NCBI RefSeq assembly: GCF_030553075.1
Contig: NZ_CP130701.1
Coordinates: 2,790,001-2,854,000 of the forward strand
DNA from: Halomonas sp. I5-271120
GTDB lineage: Bacteria > Pseudomonadota > Gammaproteobacteria > Pseudomonadales > Halomonadaceae
DNA: 64,000 bases
Direction: 5' to 3'
Shown: positions 56,109 to 64,000 of the stretch, piece after piece
Layout: each line of letters opens with the position of its first letter
Numbering within the stretch: the first letter of the stretch is position 1
Position numbers and translations under genes: made by a program
Notes under the pieces: generated by a model
Seen by the model: only the letters and a program-made list of their open reading frames with translations
What the model was told of the DNA's origin: nothing
Database searches by the model: none

Positions 56109-57056
56109 ATGGTCAAGAGAAGGGTACATGTGGCTGCCGCCGCCATCGTCAGCGAGGATACGACCCAGGTGTTGATCGCCCGGCGCCCCTCCAACGTCGA
56201 TCAGGGCGGCCTGTGGGAATTTCCCGGCGGCAAGCTGGCGCCCTATGAAACCGGCTTCGAGGCCCTGAAGCGTGAGCTGCACGAAGAGCTCGGCGTCGAG
56301 ATTCAGCGCGCCCAGCCGTTGATCCGGGTCAATCATGAGTATCCCGACAAGCATATCCTGCTGGACGTGTGGCAGGTGCATGCCTTTTCCGGCGAGCCGT
56401 TCGGTCGTGAGGGTCAGGCCGTGCGCTGGGTCGACAAGAATGACCTGTTCAACTATCCCTTCCCGGCGGCCAACCTGCCGATCCTGCGGGCGGTGATCCT
56501 GCCTACCGAGTGTCTGATCACCGCGGAGGAGGACGACGATGAGGTCTTCTTCACCAAGCTCGAGCGGGCGCTGGTCGAGGATAAGGTGCGTCTAGTGCAG
56601 TTGCGTGCCAAGCAACTGGATCGCGATGCCTATCTGGCTCGCGCCGAGGGCGCTCTGGCGCTGTGCCGGAAGCATGGTGCTCGCCTGCAGCTCAATGGTG
56701 AACCCGAGCTTCTTGATGAGGTGGACGCCGACGGCATTCACCTGACCAGCGAGCGACTGATGAGTCTCGAGCGCCGCCCGCTGGCCCAGGGCAAGTGGCA
56801 GTCTGCCTCGACCCACAACAGTGAGCAGCTTGAGCAGGCCGGCCGAATCGGCTGTGATTTCGTGACGCTGTCGCCGTTGCGCACCACGCCGACCCACCCG
56901 GATGCGGCGCCGCTTGGCTGGCACGACTTCCAGCAGCTGGTGGAGACCGCTGCCATGCCGGTCTTCGCACTGGGTGGCATGACCCGCTTCGATGCCAACC
57001 ATGCGCGTGCCGTAGGTGCCCAGGGGATCGCCTCCATACGCGATTTCTGGAAGTAA
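56109..57056 (+). CDS. mutT: Nudix hydrolase (MutT) fused to a ThiE-like domain
   Basis: The 315-residue protein has an N-terminal MutT-type Nudix domain with the full box GX5EX7REUXEEXGU (GGKLAPYETGFEALKRELHEELGVE pattern, residues about 38-60), removing 8-oxo-dGTP and similar nucleotides. Residues about 140-315 resemble thiamine phosphate synthase (RLVQLRAKQLDRDAYL, DGIHLTSERL, VFALGGMTRF), but the canonical DVGAD-type and other catalytic signatures look eroded. The fusion is known from Pseudomonas, also near argJ-secA. The role of the second domain is not established. Confidence 0.9.
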   Translation: MVKRRVHVAAAAIVSEDTTQVLIARRPSNVDQGGLWEFPGGKLAPYETGFEALKRELHEELGVEIQRAQPLIRVNHEYPDKHILLDVWQVHAFSGEPFGREGQAVRWVDKNDLFNYPFPAANLPILRAVILPTECLITAEEDDDEVFFTKLERALVEDKVRLVQLRAKQLDRDAYLARAEGALALCRKHGARLQLNGEPELLDEVDADGIHLTSERLMSLERRPLAQGKWQSASTHNSEQLEQAGRIGCDFVTLSPLRTTPTHPDAAPLGWHDFQQLVETAAMPVFALGGMTRFDANHARAVGAQGIASIRDFWK

Positions 57057-57112
57057 GCGCTTACGCGTTTAAGGGCCGCAGCGTCGCGCCGCGGCCCGGC
57101 ACGATAGTCAGT

Positions 57113-57153
57113 ACCAAGAACCCCCGTCAGGCATCCTGGCGGGGGTTCTTGGT
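57113..57153. terminator. Long hairpin between the Nudix gene and aguB
   Basis: A 19-bp stem beginning ACCAAGAACCCCCG pairs with its complement around a CAT loop, with one mismatched pair. There is no T-run, but its place between converging genes suggests a two-way terminator. A second GC hairpin (GGGCCGC / GCGGCCC) lies just upstream at about 57073-57098. Confidence 0.7.
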
Positions 57154-57211
57154 GTGGGCGGCGCAGGGCCAGACCGGGAGGGAGGGCTCAGGTGGGCAGC
57201 ACGAGGCCGGT

Positions 57212-58126
57212 TCAGTCCCTGAAGCGTCGGCTCAGATCGCCGTAGGCATCGATGCGCCGATCGCGCAGGAAGGGCCAGATGCGTCGCGTGTCTTCGGCGC
57301 GGCTCATGTCGACTTCGACCAGCAGGCGTTGGCTGTCTTCGCCGGCATGGGCCAGCAGCTCGCCCTGAGGACCGCAAACGAAGCTGCCGCCCCAGAAGTC
57401 GATGCCGTCGCTGGCACCGCTGTGGTCGGGTTCGTGGCCAACGCGATTGGCGACCAACACCGGCAGGCCGTTGGCGACGCCATGGGCGCGCTGGATGAGC
57501 GTCCAGGCGTCCTTCTGGCGGGCTTTCTCGTCGGCCTCGTCGGCGGGCGTCCAGCCGATGGCGGTGGGATAGAGCAGCAGTTCGGCGCCGGCCAGGGCCA
57601 TCAGGCGGGCCGCCTCCGGGTACCACTGATCCCAGCAGACCAGCAGACCCAGGCGACCGACCGAGGTGTCGATGGGCGCAAAACCGCCCAGCGTGTCCCC
57701 GGCGGTGACGCCCTCGGCGTCTCCGGGGGTGAAGTAGAATTTCTCGTAAAACCCGGGATCGTCGGGAATATGCATTTTGCGGTAGTGGCCGACGGCGCCC
57801 TGCGCCCGGTCATAGACCACTGCGGTATTGTGATAGAGTCCGGCGGCTCGGCGCTCGAACAGCGAACCGACCAGCACGATATCGAGCTCGGCGGCCAGCG
57901 CCGCCAGCCGGCTGCCGGTGGGGCCGTCCAGCGGCTCGGCCAGATCGAATACCGCCGGGTCCTCGTACTGACAGAAATAGTGGCTGGCATGCAGCTCCTG
58001 GAGCAGCACCAGCTCGGCGCCCCGGGCTGCGAGCTCGCGGACACCCGCTTCGGTCTCATCGAGGCTTTGTGCCTTGTCGGGCCAGGCGCGCTGCTGGACC
58101 AGGCCAACGGTTAAGGTCTGGGACAT
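57212..58126 (-). CDS. aguB: N-carbamoylputrescine amidohydrolase
   Basis: The 304-residue nitrilase-family enzyme has the catalytic triad Glu44 (LLQELHASHYF), Lys117 (GHYRKMHIP) and Cys164 (LLVCWDQWYPEAAR). It turns N-carbamoylputrescine into putrescine, CO2 and ammonia. The ATG at 58126 is preceded on the minus strand by AGGAG. It lies 4 bp after the aguA stop. Confidence 0.95.
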   Translation of the reverse strand: MSQTLTVGLVQQRAWPDKAQSLDETEAGVRELAARGAELVLLQELHASHYFCQYEDPAVFDLAEPLDGPTGSRLAALAAELDIVLVGSLFERRAAGLYHNTAVVYDRAQGAVGHYRKMHIPDDPGFYEKFYFTPGDAEGVTAGDTLGGFAPIDTSVGRLGLLVCWDQWYPEAARLMALAGAELLLYPTAIGWTPADEADEKARQKDAWTLIQRAHGVANGLPVLVANRVGHEPDHSGASDGIDFWGGSFVCGPQGELLAHAGEDSQRLLVEVDMSRAEDTRRIWPFLRDRRIDAYGDLSRRFRD

Positions 58127-58130
58127 GCGA

Positions 58131-59231
58131 TCACTCCTGAGCGTCGGCGGCTGAATGGTTGTCAGCGTCGTGGCTAGCGTCGCTGGCAAGGTGAGAGGCG
58201 GTCAGGCTGCCCTCAGGCAGCTGCATGGTCAGGCAATGCAGGCTGCCGTGCTGACGGATCACCTCACGACAGTCGATGGGCACCAGATCGCGGTCGGGGA
58301 AGGCGGTGGCCAATGCGCTAAGCGCGATGCTGTCTGTGGCATCGCCATAGGTTGGCACCAGCACGGCGCCGTTGATGATCAGAAAGTTGGCGTAGGTGGC
58401 CGGCAGGCGGTGGCCGTCCTCTGGGTCGAAGCAGGGCCGTGGCCAGGGCAGCGGGATCAGCCGGTAGGGCGTACCGTCGGCCTGGCGCAGCGCCCTGAGT
58501 TCATCTTCCATGGCGCAAAGCGCGGCATAGTGCGCATCCTCGGGGTCATCACAGCGCACATAGGCGATGGTCTGCGGGTCGCAGAAGCGCGCCAGGGTGT
58601 CGACATGGCTGTCGGTGTCATCGCCTTCCAGATGGCCGTGTGCGAGCCACAGCACCCGGGTCACGCCGAAGTCCTCGGCGAGCCGGGCCTCGATGGCTGC
58701 CCGGTCCAGTTCAGGGTTGCGGTTTTCATTGAGTAGGCAGGCTTCGGTGGTTAAAAGCGTGCCTTCGCCATCGCTCTCGATGGCGCCGCCTTCAAGAATC
58801 AGCTCGCGGGATTCAAGCGGTGCGGCGAAGACGCCCTGATCGGCCAGTGCACGATTCAGGGCATCGTCACGCGCGGCGGGAAACTTGCCGCCCCAGCCGG
58901 TGAAGCAGTAGTCGAGCAGGGTGAGCCTGCCATCACGCTCGACTGCGATCGGCCCGTGGTCCCGCGCCCAGCTGTCATCGCTTGGCACCACGCAGAACAC
59001 AAGTCTGTGCGCGGGGACACCGAGATGGGCAAAGGTGGCCGCCAGGCGCCTGTGGGTGTCGATATCGGCGACACTGATCAGCACGCGCTGGTAGCGGGCG
59101 ATGGCCACGACCATACGCTCGAGCGTGGCTTCGATCCGCGACAGCATGGGGCCCCAGTCGCTGTCGGCACCCGGCCAGGTCAGTTGCACGGCATCTTGTT
59201 GATGCCATTCGGGGAACAAGCGGTTAGCCAT
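58131..59231 (-). CDS. aguA: Agmatine deiminase
   Basis: The 366-residue guanidine-modifying enzyme has the catalytic Cys333 (GSLHCLTMQLP), RDHGPIAVE, LEGGAIESDGEG and HGHLEGDDTDSHVDT. It converts agmatine to N-carbamoylputrescine, and with AguB makes putrescine from arginine-derived agmatine. The start at 59231 (MANRLFPEWHQQDAVQLTWP) fits the family and has GAGAAG upstream. Tail residues DASHDADNHSAADAQE are acidic. Confidence 0.95.
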   Translation of the reverse strand: MANRLFPEWHQQDAVQLTWPGADSDWGPMLSRIEATLERMVVAIARYQRVLISVADIDTHRRLAATFAHLGVPAHRLVFCVVPSDDSWARDHGPIAVERDGRLTLLDYCFTGWGGKFPAARDDALNRALADQGVFAAPLESRELILEGGAIESDGEGTLLTTEACLLNENRNPELDRAAIEARLAEDFGVTRVLWLAHGHLEGDDTDSHVDTLARFCDPQTIAYVRCDDPEDAHYAALCAMEDELRALRQADGTPYRLIPLPWPRPCFDPEDGHRLPATYANFLIINGAVLVPTYGDATDSIALSALATAFPDRDLVPIDCREVIRQHGSLHCLTMQLPEGSLTASHLASDASHDADNHSAADAQE

Positions 59232-59411
59232 CGCAGTCTTCTCACGGGTATGCTCATCGGGGCCTTGCCCCGGGGACGGCGCAATGTAGGGTGGGCGCCG
59301 CCGGGATGCAAGGGATCCGACGCAGGATAATCGCCTTGCTCCTCGTGGCGCACATGCGTCGCCAGGCAAAAAACCGTACCATGAGCGCCCGCTGACAAGG
59401 AACCGATCGCG
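59232..59411. promoter_or_regulatory. Divergent gap aguA / lolC
   Basis: The 180-bp gap must hold promoters for both directions, but I could not assign convincing -35/-10 pairs. No hairpin or gene is seen. Confidence 0.3.
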
Positions 59412-60653
59412 ATGCTCGACCGTCTGCCATTTATGCTTGGGCTGCGCTACGTGCGCGCCAAGCGACGCAATCACTTTATTTCCTTCATTTCCCTGACCTC
59501 GATGCTTGGGTTGATGCTCGGTGTCGCCGTGCTGATCCTGGTGCTGTCGGTGATGAACGGCTTCGATCACGAACTGCGATCCCGGGTGCTGGGCATGGTG
59601 CCCCACACCCGCATCGAGGCGCCGTCAGGGATGACCGACTGGCAGCCGCTGGCTGAGCACCTGATGCAGCGCGAGCGGGTGATCGGCGCCGCGCCCTATG
59701 TGCAGCAGCAGGGCATGTTCTCGATCGGCGGGCGCAATGAAGGCGCCATGGTCAATGGCATCGACCCGGATGCCGAGGCCAAGGTGTCGATCATCGATGA
59801 GAACATGGTTCAGGGTAGCCTCAACGACCTGAAGCCCGGGGAATGGAAGGTGGTGCTCGGTGAGCTACTGGCCAGGCGGCTGGGCGTCGGAGTGGGCGAC
59901 CGCGTCACCCTGCTGGTACCCGAGGCCTCGATCACCCCGGGCGGGGTCTTCCCACGCCTGAAGCGCTTCACCGTGAGCGGGATCTTCAGCGTCGGCGCCG
60001 ACCTGGACGCCAGCCTGGCCTATGCCCATATCGCCGACATGCAGACCCTGGCGAGGATGGGCGATGCCGTCGGAGGGCTGCGCCTGGAGTTCGATGACCT
60101 CTTCGCTGCCCATGGCGAGACCCGCAAGATCATCGATGAACTGGGGCCAGGCTATCGCGGCATCGACTGGACCCAGACCCACGGCAACCTCTTCCAGGCG
60201 ATCCAGATGGAGAAGCGCATGATCGGTCTGCTGTTGGCCGTGATCGTCGCCGTCGCCGCCTTCAATATCGTCTCGACCCTGGTCATGGTGGTCACTGACA
60301 AGAAGGCGGATATCGCCATTCTGCGCACCATCGGCGCGACGCCTGGCTCGATCATGGGCATCTTCATCGTCCAGGGGCTGGCGATTGGCATCATCGGTAT
60401 CCTGATTGGTCTGGGCGTCGGGGTGACACTGGCGCTGACGATTGCCGACCTGATCGCCTGGTTCGAGGCGGCCACTGGCATCCATTTCCTGGACGCCAAC
60501 GTCTACTTCATCAGCTACCTACCGTCTCGCCTGGAATGGTCCGATGTGGGCGTGATTATCTCGGCGGCCTTCGGGTTGACCTTCCTGTCCACCCTGTATC
60601 CGGCCTGGCGCGCCTCGCGCATCCAGCCGGCTGATGTGCTGCGCTACGAATGA
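59412..60653 (+). CDS. lolC: LolC/LolE-family lipoprotein-releasing permease
   Basis: The 413-residue protein has the LolC/E N-terminus (LGLRYVRAKRRNHFISFISLTSMLGLMLGVAVLI pattern, first membrane helix), a large periplasmic domain (about residues 50-265) and three C-terminal FtsX-type helices. It extracts lipoproteins from the inner membrane and hands them to LolA. Only one permease precedes lolD here and no second follows, so this may be a LolF-type subunit used twice, unless a paralogue lies elsewhere. Confidence 0.92.
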   Translation: MLDRLPFMLGLRYVRAKRRNHFISFISLTSMLGLMLGVAVLILVLSVMNGFDHELRSRVLGMVPHTRIEAPSGMTDWQPLAEHLMQRERVIGAAPYVQQQGMFSIGGRNEGAMVNGIDPDAEAKVSIIDENMVQGSLNDLKPGEWKVVLGELLARRLGVGVGDRVTLLVPEASITPGGVFPRLKRFTVSGIFSVGADLDASLAYAHIADMQTLARMGDAVGGLRLEFDDLFAAHGETRKIIDELGPGYRGIDWTQTHGNLFQAIQMEKRMIGLLLAVIVAVAAFNIVSTLVMVVTDKKADIAILRTIGATPGSIMGIFIVQGLAIGIIGILIGLGVGVTLALTIADLIAWFEAATGIHFLDANVYFISYLPSRLEWSDVGVIISAAFGLTFLSTLYPAWRASRIQPADVLRYE

Positions 60654-60679
60654 GGCCCTCGATGAGTAAGGAGACAATC

Positions 60680-61390
60680 ATGACCGAGGAGCATGCCTCC
60701 CCCAAGGCTGGCCAGGTGCTGCTTGAGTGCCAGGGACTGACGCGGACCTATCATGAAGGGCCCCAGGATGTGACGGTGCTCGAGAATCTGGATCTTGAGG
60801 TGCGCGCCAGCGAGCGGGTGGCCGTGGTTGGCAGCTCCGGTTCGGGCAAAACGACCCTGCTTAACCTGCTGGGTGGTCTGGACCGGCCCAGCGCTGGCAC
60901 CGTCAAGGTGGCGGGGCAGTCACTGGCCGAGCTGGGCGAAAGCCAGCTTGGGCGCTTTCGTAACCGCCATATCGGCTTCGTCTACCAGTTCCACCATTTG
61001 TTAGCCGAGCTCACTGCTCTGGAAAACGCCGCACTGCCGCTGATCGTGCGCGGTCAGTCGCGTAAGCAGGCCTGCGAGCGTGCCGCACAGATTCTCGAGC
61101 ACGTCGGCATGGCCAAGCGAAGCGATCACAAGCCCGGTGAGCTCTCCGGGGGTGAGCGTCAGCGGGTGGCGATCGCCCGTGCATTGATCACTGATCCCAG
61201 CCTGGTGCTCATGGATGAGCCCACTGGCAATCTCGACAAGACCACCGCGGCTAGCATCCTTGCAATGATGGACGAGCTCGCCAAGACGACCGCCTGTGCC
61301 TTTGTAGTGGTGACGCATGATACCGGTCTCGCCGCCCATCAGGATCGGGTGATGAAACTGGATAACGGCCAGTTGACCGTAGACGGCTGA
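60680..61390 (+). CDS. lolD: LolD, ATPase of the lipoprotein-releasing complex
   Basis: The 236-residue ABC ATPase has Walker A GSSGSGKT, signature LSGGERQRVAIARAL and Walker B LVLMDEPTGNLD. I start at the ATG at 60680 because AAGGAG lies at 60668-60673; two earlier in-frame ATGs exist, one (60650) overlapping the lolC stop. It powers lipoprotein release. A run of 14-nt repeats follows its stop. Confidence 0.95.
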   Translation: MTEEHASPKAGQVLLECQGLTRTYHEGPQDVTVLENLDLEVRASERVAVVGSSGSGKTTLLNLLGGLDRPSAGTVKVAGQSLAELGESQLGRFRNRHIGFVYQFHHLLAELTALENAALPLIVRGQSRKQACERAAQILEHVGMAKRSDHKPGELSGGERQRVAIARALITDPSLVLMDEPTGNLDKTTAASILAMMDELAKTTACAFVVVTHDTGLAAHQDRVMKLDNGQLTVDG

Positions 61391-61406
61391 GGTTGGATCG
61401 CGATGC

Positions 61407-61462
61407 GTAGATAGCTGGGCCTGGATAGCCAAGCTTGGATAACTACCCTTTGATAGCTAACG
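61407..61462 (+). repeat. 14-nt tandem repeat after lolD, 4 degenerate copies
   Basis: Units GTAGATAGCTGGGC, CTGGATAGCCAAGC, TTGGATAACTACCC and TTTGATAGCTAACG start exactly 14 bases apart (61407, 61421, 61435, 61449). The conserved part is GATAGC/GATAAC. Confidence 0.85.
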
Positions 61463-61520
61463 TGGCTACCCAACACCCAGGCCTCAGCATCGCCAGAGGA
61501 AGCAGCGGCTAAAGCGATCG

Positions 61521-61574
61521 GCTGGTCAGTGACGAATCGACGCGCACAGCCTTGACCAGCTGATCAACTGATCA
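61521..61574. other. Inverted and direct repeats in the lolD-DUF2062 gap
   Basis: GCTGGTCA (61521-61528) and TGACCAGC (61553-61560) are perfect inverted repeats 24 bases apart, followed by two copies of CTGATCA (61560-61566 and 61568-61574). They may form a bidirectional stop for the converging genes. Confidence 0.45.
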
Positions 61575-62129
61575 GCAGTCATCGTTGCGGCCTTTGCCGG
61601 TCAGTGCGGCCCTCAGGCGGCGCTGCTTTCGGCGTCGCTGCCAGCTGCGTGAGACCTGCCAGCGCCAGATCAACCGGATGCCGGCGTTGGCGGCGAGGCC
61701 GGCGACCACCGCCGCGACCAGCGAGCCCAGCGCCAGGGCCGGCAGGATGTCGACAAGCTGTTCGGCTACCCACTGCGTCGACAGGGTATCGGGTGCCGCT
61801 CTTGGCGGAGTGGCAAGCAACCAGGCGCCTAGACGATAGTTGCCGTAGAAGATGATCGGCATGGTCAAGGGGTTGGTGATCCATACCAGCCCGATCGAGA
61901 GCGGCAGGTTGCAGCGCAGCAGGCAGGCTCCGCCAGCGGCCAGGACCATCTGAAAGGGGATCGGCAACAGGGCGCAGAACACGCCGACCATGAAGGCATT
62001 GGCCACCGCGCGGCGCGACAGCATCCACAGCGAGGCATCGCCGATCAAATGGCGCATGAAGCGCAGCGAGCGATTACCCTTGAGGGCATCGGGATGGGGC
62101 ATGTAGCGCTGTAGGAAGCGGCGCGGCAT
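61572..62129 (-). CDS. DUF2062 membrane protein
   Basis: The 185-residue protein has a DUF2062 core with three hydrophobic segments (AFMVGVFCALLPIPFQMVLA, SIGLVWITNPLTMPIIFYGNY, LPALALGSLVAAVVAGLAA) and the family motif NPLTMPIIFYGNYRLG. The C-terminus is very basic (RRRKQRRLRAALTGKGR). Function is unknown. It is a steady neighbour of lolCD and comEC in Pseudomonas, here convergent to lolD and divergent from comEC. Confidence 0.9.
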   Translation of the reverse strand: MPRRFLQRYMPHPDALKGNRSLRFMRHLIGDASLWMLSRRAVANAFMVGVFCALLPIPFQMVLAAGGACLLRCNLPLSIGLVWITNPLTMPIIFYGNYRLGAWLLATPPRAAPDTLSTQWVAEQLVDILPALALGSLVAAVVAGLAANAGIRLIWRWQVSRSWQRRRKQRRLRAALTGKGRNDDC

Positions 62130-62258
62130 GGCAGGCTCGCAGGCGATGGGTGGTACGGATTACACGATCCGCAGCCATTATCCATACAAGCCATGCCCCT
62201 CGCCACGGCTTCGGCCGGTTCGAGGGTGAGACAGGGCCAGGGAGGGCCGAAGACTGTC

Positions 62259-64000
62259 ATGCGTACCATGCGCAGTGGGCTTGGCATGCCGTTGGCGATC
62301 GCCGCCATGGTAGGGGCCGGGCTCGCCATCCAAACACCGGACGGGCTCTTGGCGGCCTGGAGCGTGGCGGGGCTGCTGATTCTTGCGCGGTTGCCCCGGC
62401 AGTGGCCTCACCTGGTGCTGTTCGTCACCGCCACCCTGGTCGGTGGCTCGCTGCTGCTGACGCGGGACGCCGAACTGCCCCGAGGCCTGGTCGGGCAAGA
62501 GCTCCGGCTCGAGGGGCGCATCCTCGCCTATCAGGCCGGTCAACCGGCGAGCCGGCTGCGCTTTGCCGTAGATGATTGCCATACTCTGGAACCTGGCCTT
62601 GCAAGCTGTGACGCCCTCGAGCGGGTGCGACTGTCGGTTTACGACGGCCCCGCCATGGCGGTGGGTGAGCGCTGGCGCCTGACGGTGCGGCTGCGCCCGC
62701 CATCGGGTTTCGCCAACCCCGGCACCTTCGACTATCGCGCCTGGCTGTGGCGCGAGGGGCTGGGAGCAACCGGCTATGTGCGGCACTCACCGCCGGCCGA
62801 GCGCCTGGCCGGCGCGCCTTTTTCACCTCGTCAGGCGGCTCTGACCTTTCTCGATAGCCATTATCCCGAAGGTCTTGGTCGCCGCTGGCTGGCGGCCCTG
62901 ACGCTGGGAGCCGGTGAGCGACTCAATGATGATGACTGGGCGCTCTTGAATGCCAGTGGCACCACGCACCTGGTGGTGGTATCGGGGCTGCATGTGGGAC
63001 TGGTCGCGACCTGCGTTTTATGGCTGATGCGCGGTCTGGCCCGCTGGGTGACGCCCGGACGCTGGCGCATGGCGGTCTGGCCCTGGGTGCTGGCCGGCGC
63101 GGCGGCCGGCGGTTATGCCTGGCTGGCGGGTCTCGAGCCGCCTGCGCTTCGTGCCTTGATCATGACCCTGGTTGGCCTCTGGGTCGCCTGCGGGCGTCAC
63201 GCGCCCGGACCCTGGCAGGCCTGGTGGCTGGCGTTTTCGATGGTCGTGCTGGTCGACCCCCTGTCGCTCTGGCGACCGGGGCTGTGGCTGTCCTTTCTGG
63301 CCGTGGCCTGGCTCATCCTGATCTGGCAGGGGCGTTCCCGGCCCCAAGGCCTCAAGGGCTGGGCCTGGGCGCTGGTTCGCACCCAGCTACTGCTGGCCCC
63401 GCTTATGGCCGCCGCCGTGGTGATCGCCTTCGGACGGCTGGCGCCGGGGTCGGCCATCATCAATCTGCTGGCAGTCCCATGGGTCAGCATGCTGATGGTG
63501 CCGCTGGGTCTGCTGGTCTGGGTGCTAAGTGGGGTGCCGCCCCTGGCCCATGTCTGCTGGCTGCTTTTCGAGGCGTTGACGACGCTGCTGCATGCCGGCT
63601 TGAGCGACGCCGTGGCGGTCACGCCCTTGCTTTCGCTGCCAGCCTGGCAACGTCTGCCGGTGGCGCTGTGTCTCGCCGGTGTCGCCCTGGCCTGGGGGCT
63701 GCCGAGTGTGACACGGTCACTGCGAGTGGCGGTTTCACTGCTGATGGTTGCCGTGCCTGTCACCCTTGAGGCGCCGCTGCCTGCCCAAGGGAGTCTGCGG
63801 ATGCAGGTCTATGATGTGGGCCAGGGTCAGGCGATTGAACTGACGACTGACTCTCGCAGTACTGATATTCGCACCAGTATTCGGCCCCGTGCCGACGACA
63901 GCGTGAGTGACGGTACACAGGGTGGCCGTGATGGCGATGCTGATAACGGCATTCAGACAACGCGGCTCTTGTACGACACCGGGCCGCGTTTCAGCTCTGG
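62259..64000 (+). CDS. comEC: ComEC/Rec2 DNA-uptake channel (3' end outside window)
   Basis: One frame is open from 62259 to the window end, giving at least 580 residues. It has N-terminal membrane helices, an OB-like DUF4131 region with ELRLEGRILAYQAGQ and FDYRAWLWREGLGATGYV, then the ComEC channel core with the hallmark SGTTHLVVVSGLHVGL, and from about residue 515 the start of the metallo-beta-lactamase domain (MQVYDVGQGQAIEL). It moves single-stranded DNA into the cytoplasm in natural transformation. Between QAIELTT and RLLYDTGPRF lies an extra polar segment of about 35 residues. The GTG at 62226 is an alternative start. Confidence 0.93.
   Translation, partial: MRTMRSGLGMPLAIAAMVGAGLAIQTPDGLLAAWSVAGLLILARLPRQWPHLVLFVTATLVGGSLLLTRDAELPRGLVGQELRLEGRILAYQAGQPASRLRFAVDDCHTLEPGLASCDALERVRLSVYDGPAMAVGERWRLTVRLRPPSGFANPGTFDYRAWLWREGLGATGYVRHSPPAERLAGAPFSPRQAALTFLDSHYPEGLGRRWLAALTLGAGERLNDDDWALLNASGTTHLVVVSGLHVGLVATCVLWLMRGLARWVTPGRWRMAVWPWVLAGAAAGGYAWLAGLEPPALRALIMTLVGLWVACGRHAPGPWQAWWLAFSMVVLVDPLSLWRPGLWLSFLAVAWLILIWQGRSRPQGLKGWAWALVRTQLLLAPLMAAAVVIAFGRLAPGSAIINLLAVPWVSMLMVPLGLLVWVLSGVPPLAHVCWLLFEALTTLLHAGLSDAVAVTPLLSLPAWQRLPVALCLAGVALAWGLPSVTRSLRVAVSLLMVAVPVTLEAPLPAQGSLRMQVYDVGQGQAIELTTDSRSTDIRTSIRPRADDSVSDGTQGGRDGDADNGIQTTRLLYDTGPRFSS

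Overview
The window is 64 kb of GC-rich, densely packed gammaproteobacterial core chromosome. Gene content (Lpt, Mla and Lol outer-membrane systems, meso-DAP-type MurE, nitrogen PTS beside rpoN, cytochrome bc1 next to sspAB, DciA instead of DnaC, short-form HisG) and gene order point to the Pseudomonas/Halomonas side of the Gammaproteobacteria. Acidic tails on several proteins (SspB, LpoA, DciA) would suit a moderate halophile such as a Halomonas relative, but that last step is inference. From memory, the order from tldD to the MutT/ThiE gene follows the Pseudomonas aeruginosa tldD-to-mutT region, and the lolC-lolD-DUF2062-comEC block follows another P. aeruginosa block; here the two are joined at aguBA.

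Layout. 1-2.8 kb: tldD (cut by the window edge), yjgA (minus) and pmbA. 2.9-11.2 kb, minus strand: rpoN-hpf-ptsN-rapZ-ptsO, and upstream of it yrbG-kdsD-kdsC-lptC-lptA-lptB. 11.3-16.8 kb, plus: mlaFEDCB, ibaG, murA, hisG. 17.2-18.5 kb: hisD. 18.7-21.4 kb: algW (minus), a Nif3-family gene (plus) and zapG (minus). 21.6-28.0 kb, plus: zapE, rplM-rpsI, petABC, sspA-sspB. 28.2-31.6 kb, minus: lpoA-yraN-diaA-dolP. 31.7-33.0 kb: rsmI and the RNase P RNA gene. 33.0-50.7 kb: an almost complete dcw cluster from rsmH through ftsZ and lpxC, without mraZ. 51.0-57.1 kb: dciA (minus), a small exported ORF in the secM position, secA, argJ, and a Nudix-ThiE fusion. 57.2-59.2 kb, minus: aguA-aguB. 59.4-61.4 kb: lolC/E-lolD. 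61.6-64.0 kb: a DUF2062 gene (minus) and comEC, which runs off the end.

Together the genes cover envelope construction: LPS core precursor (kdsC/D), lipid A (lpxC), LPS transport (lptABC), phospholipid traffic (mla), lipoprotein traffic (lol), peptidoglycan precursors and division (mur/fts/lpoA), plus secretion (secA), stress response (algW, sspAB), respiration (pet) and histidine, arginine and putrescine steps. Many neighbours overlap by 1-4 bases (ATGA, TGATG, TAATG, GTGA), so translational coupling is widespread.

I found no mobile element, CRISPR array, tRNA or defence island, and no convincing new multi-gene system. The most unusual signals are: short-period (10-17 nt) tandem repeats that recur just downstream of genes and operon ends (after mlaB, hisG, hisD, sspB, lpxC, lolD); a secM-position ORF whose C-terminus contains RRGPP; a perfect palindrome touching the ftsZ Shine-Dalgarno; and a multi-hairpin ftsQ-ftsA gap.
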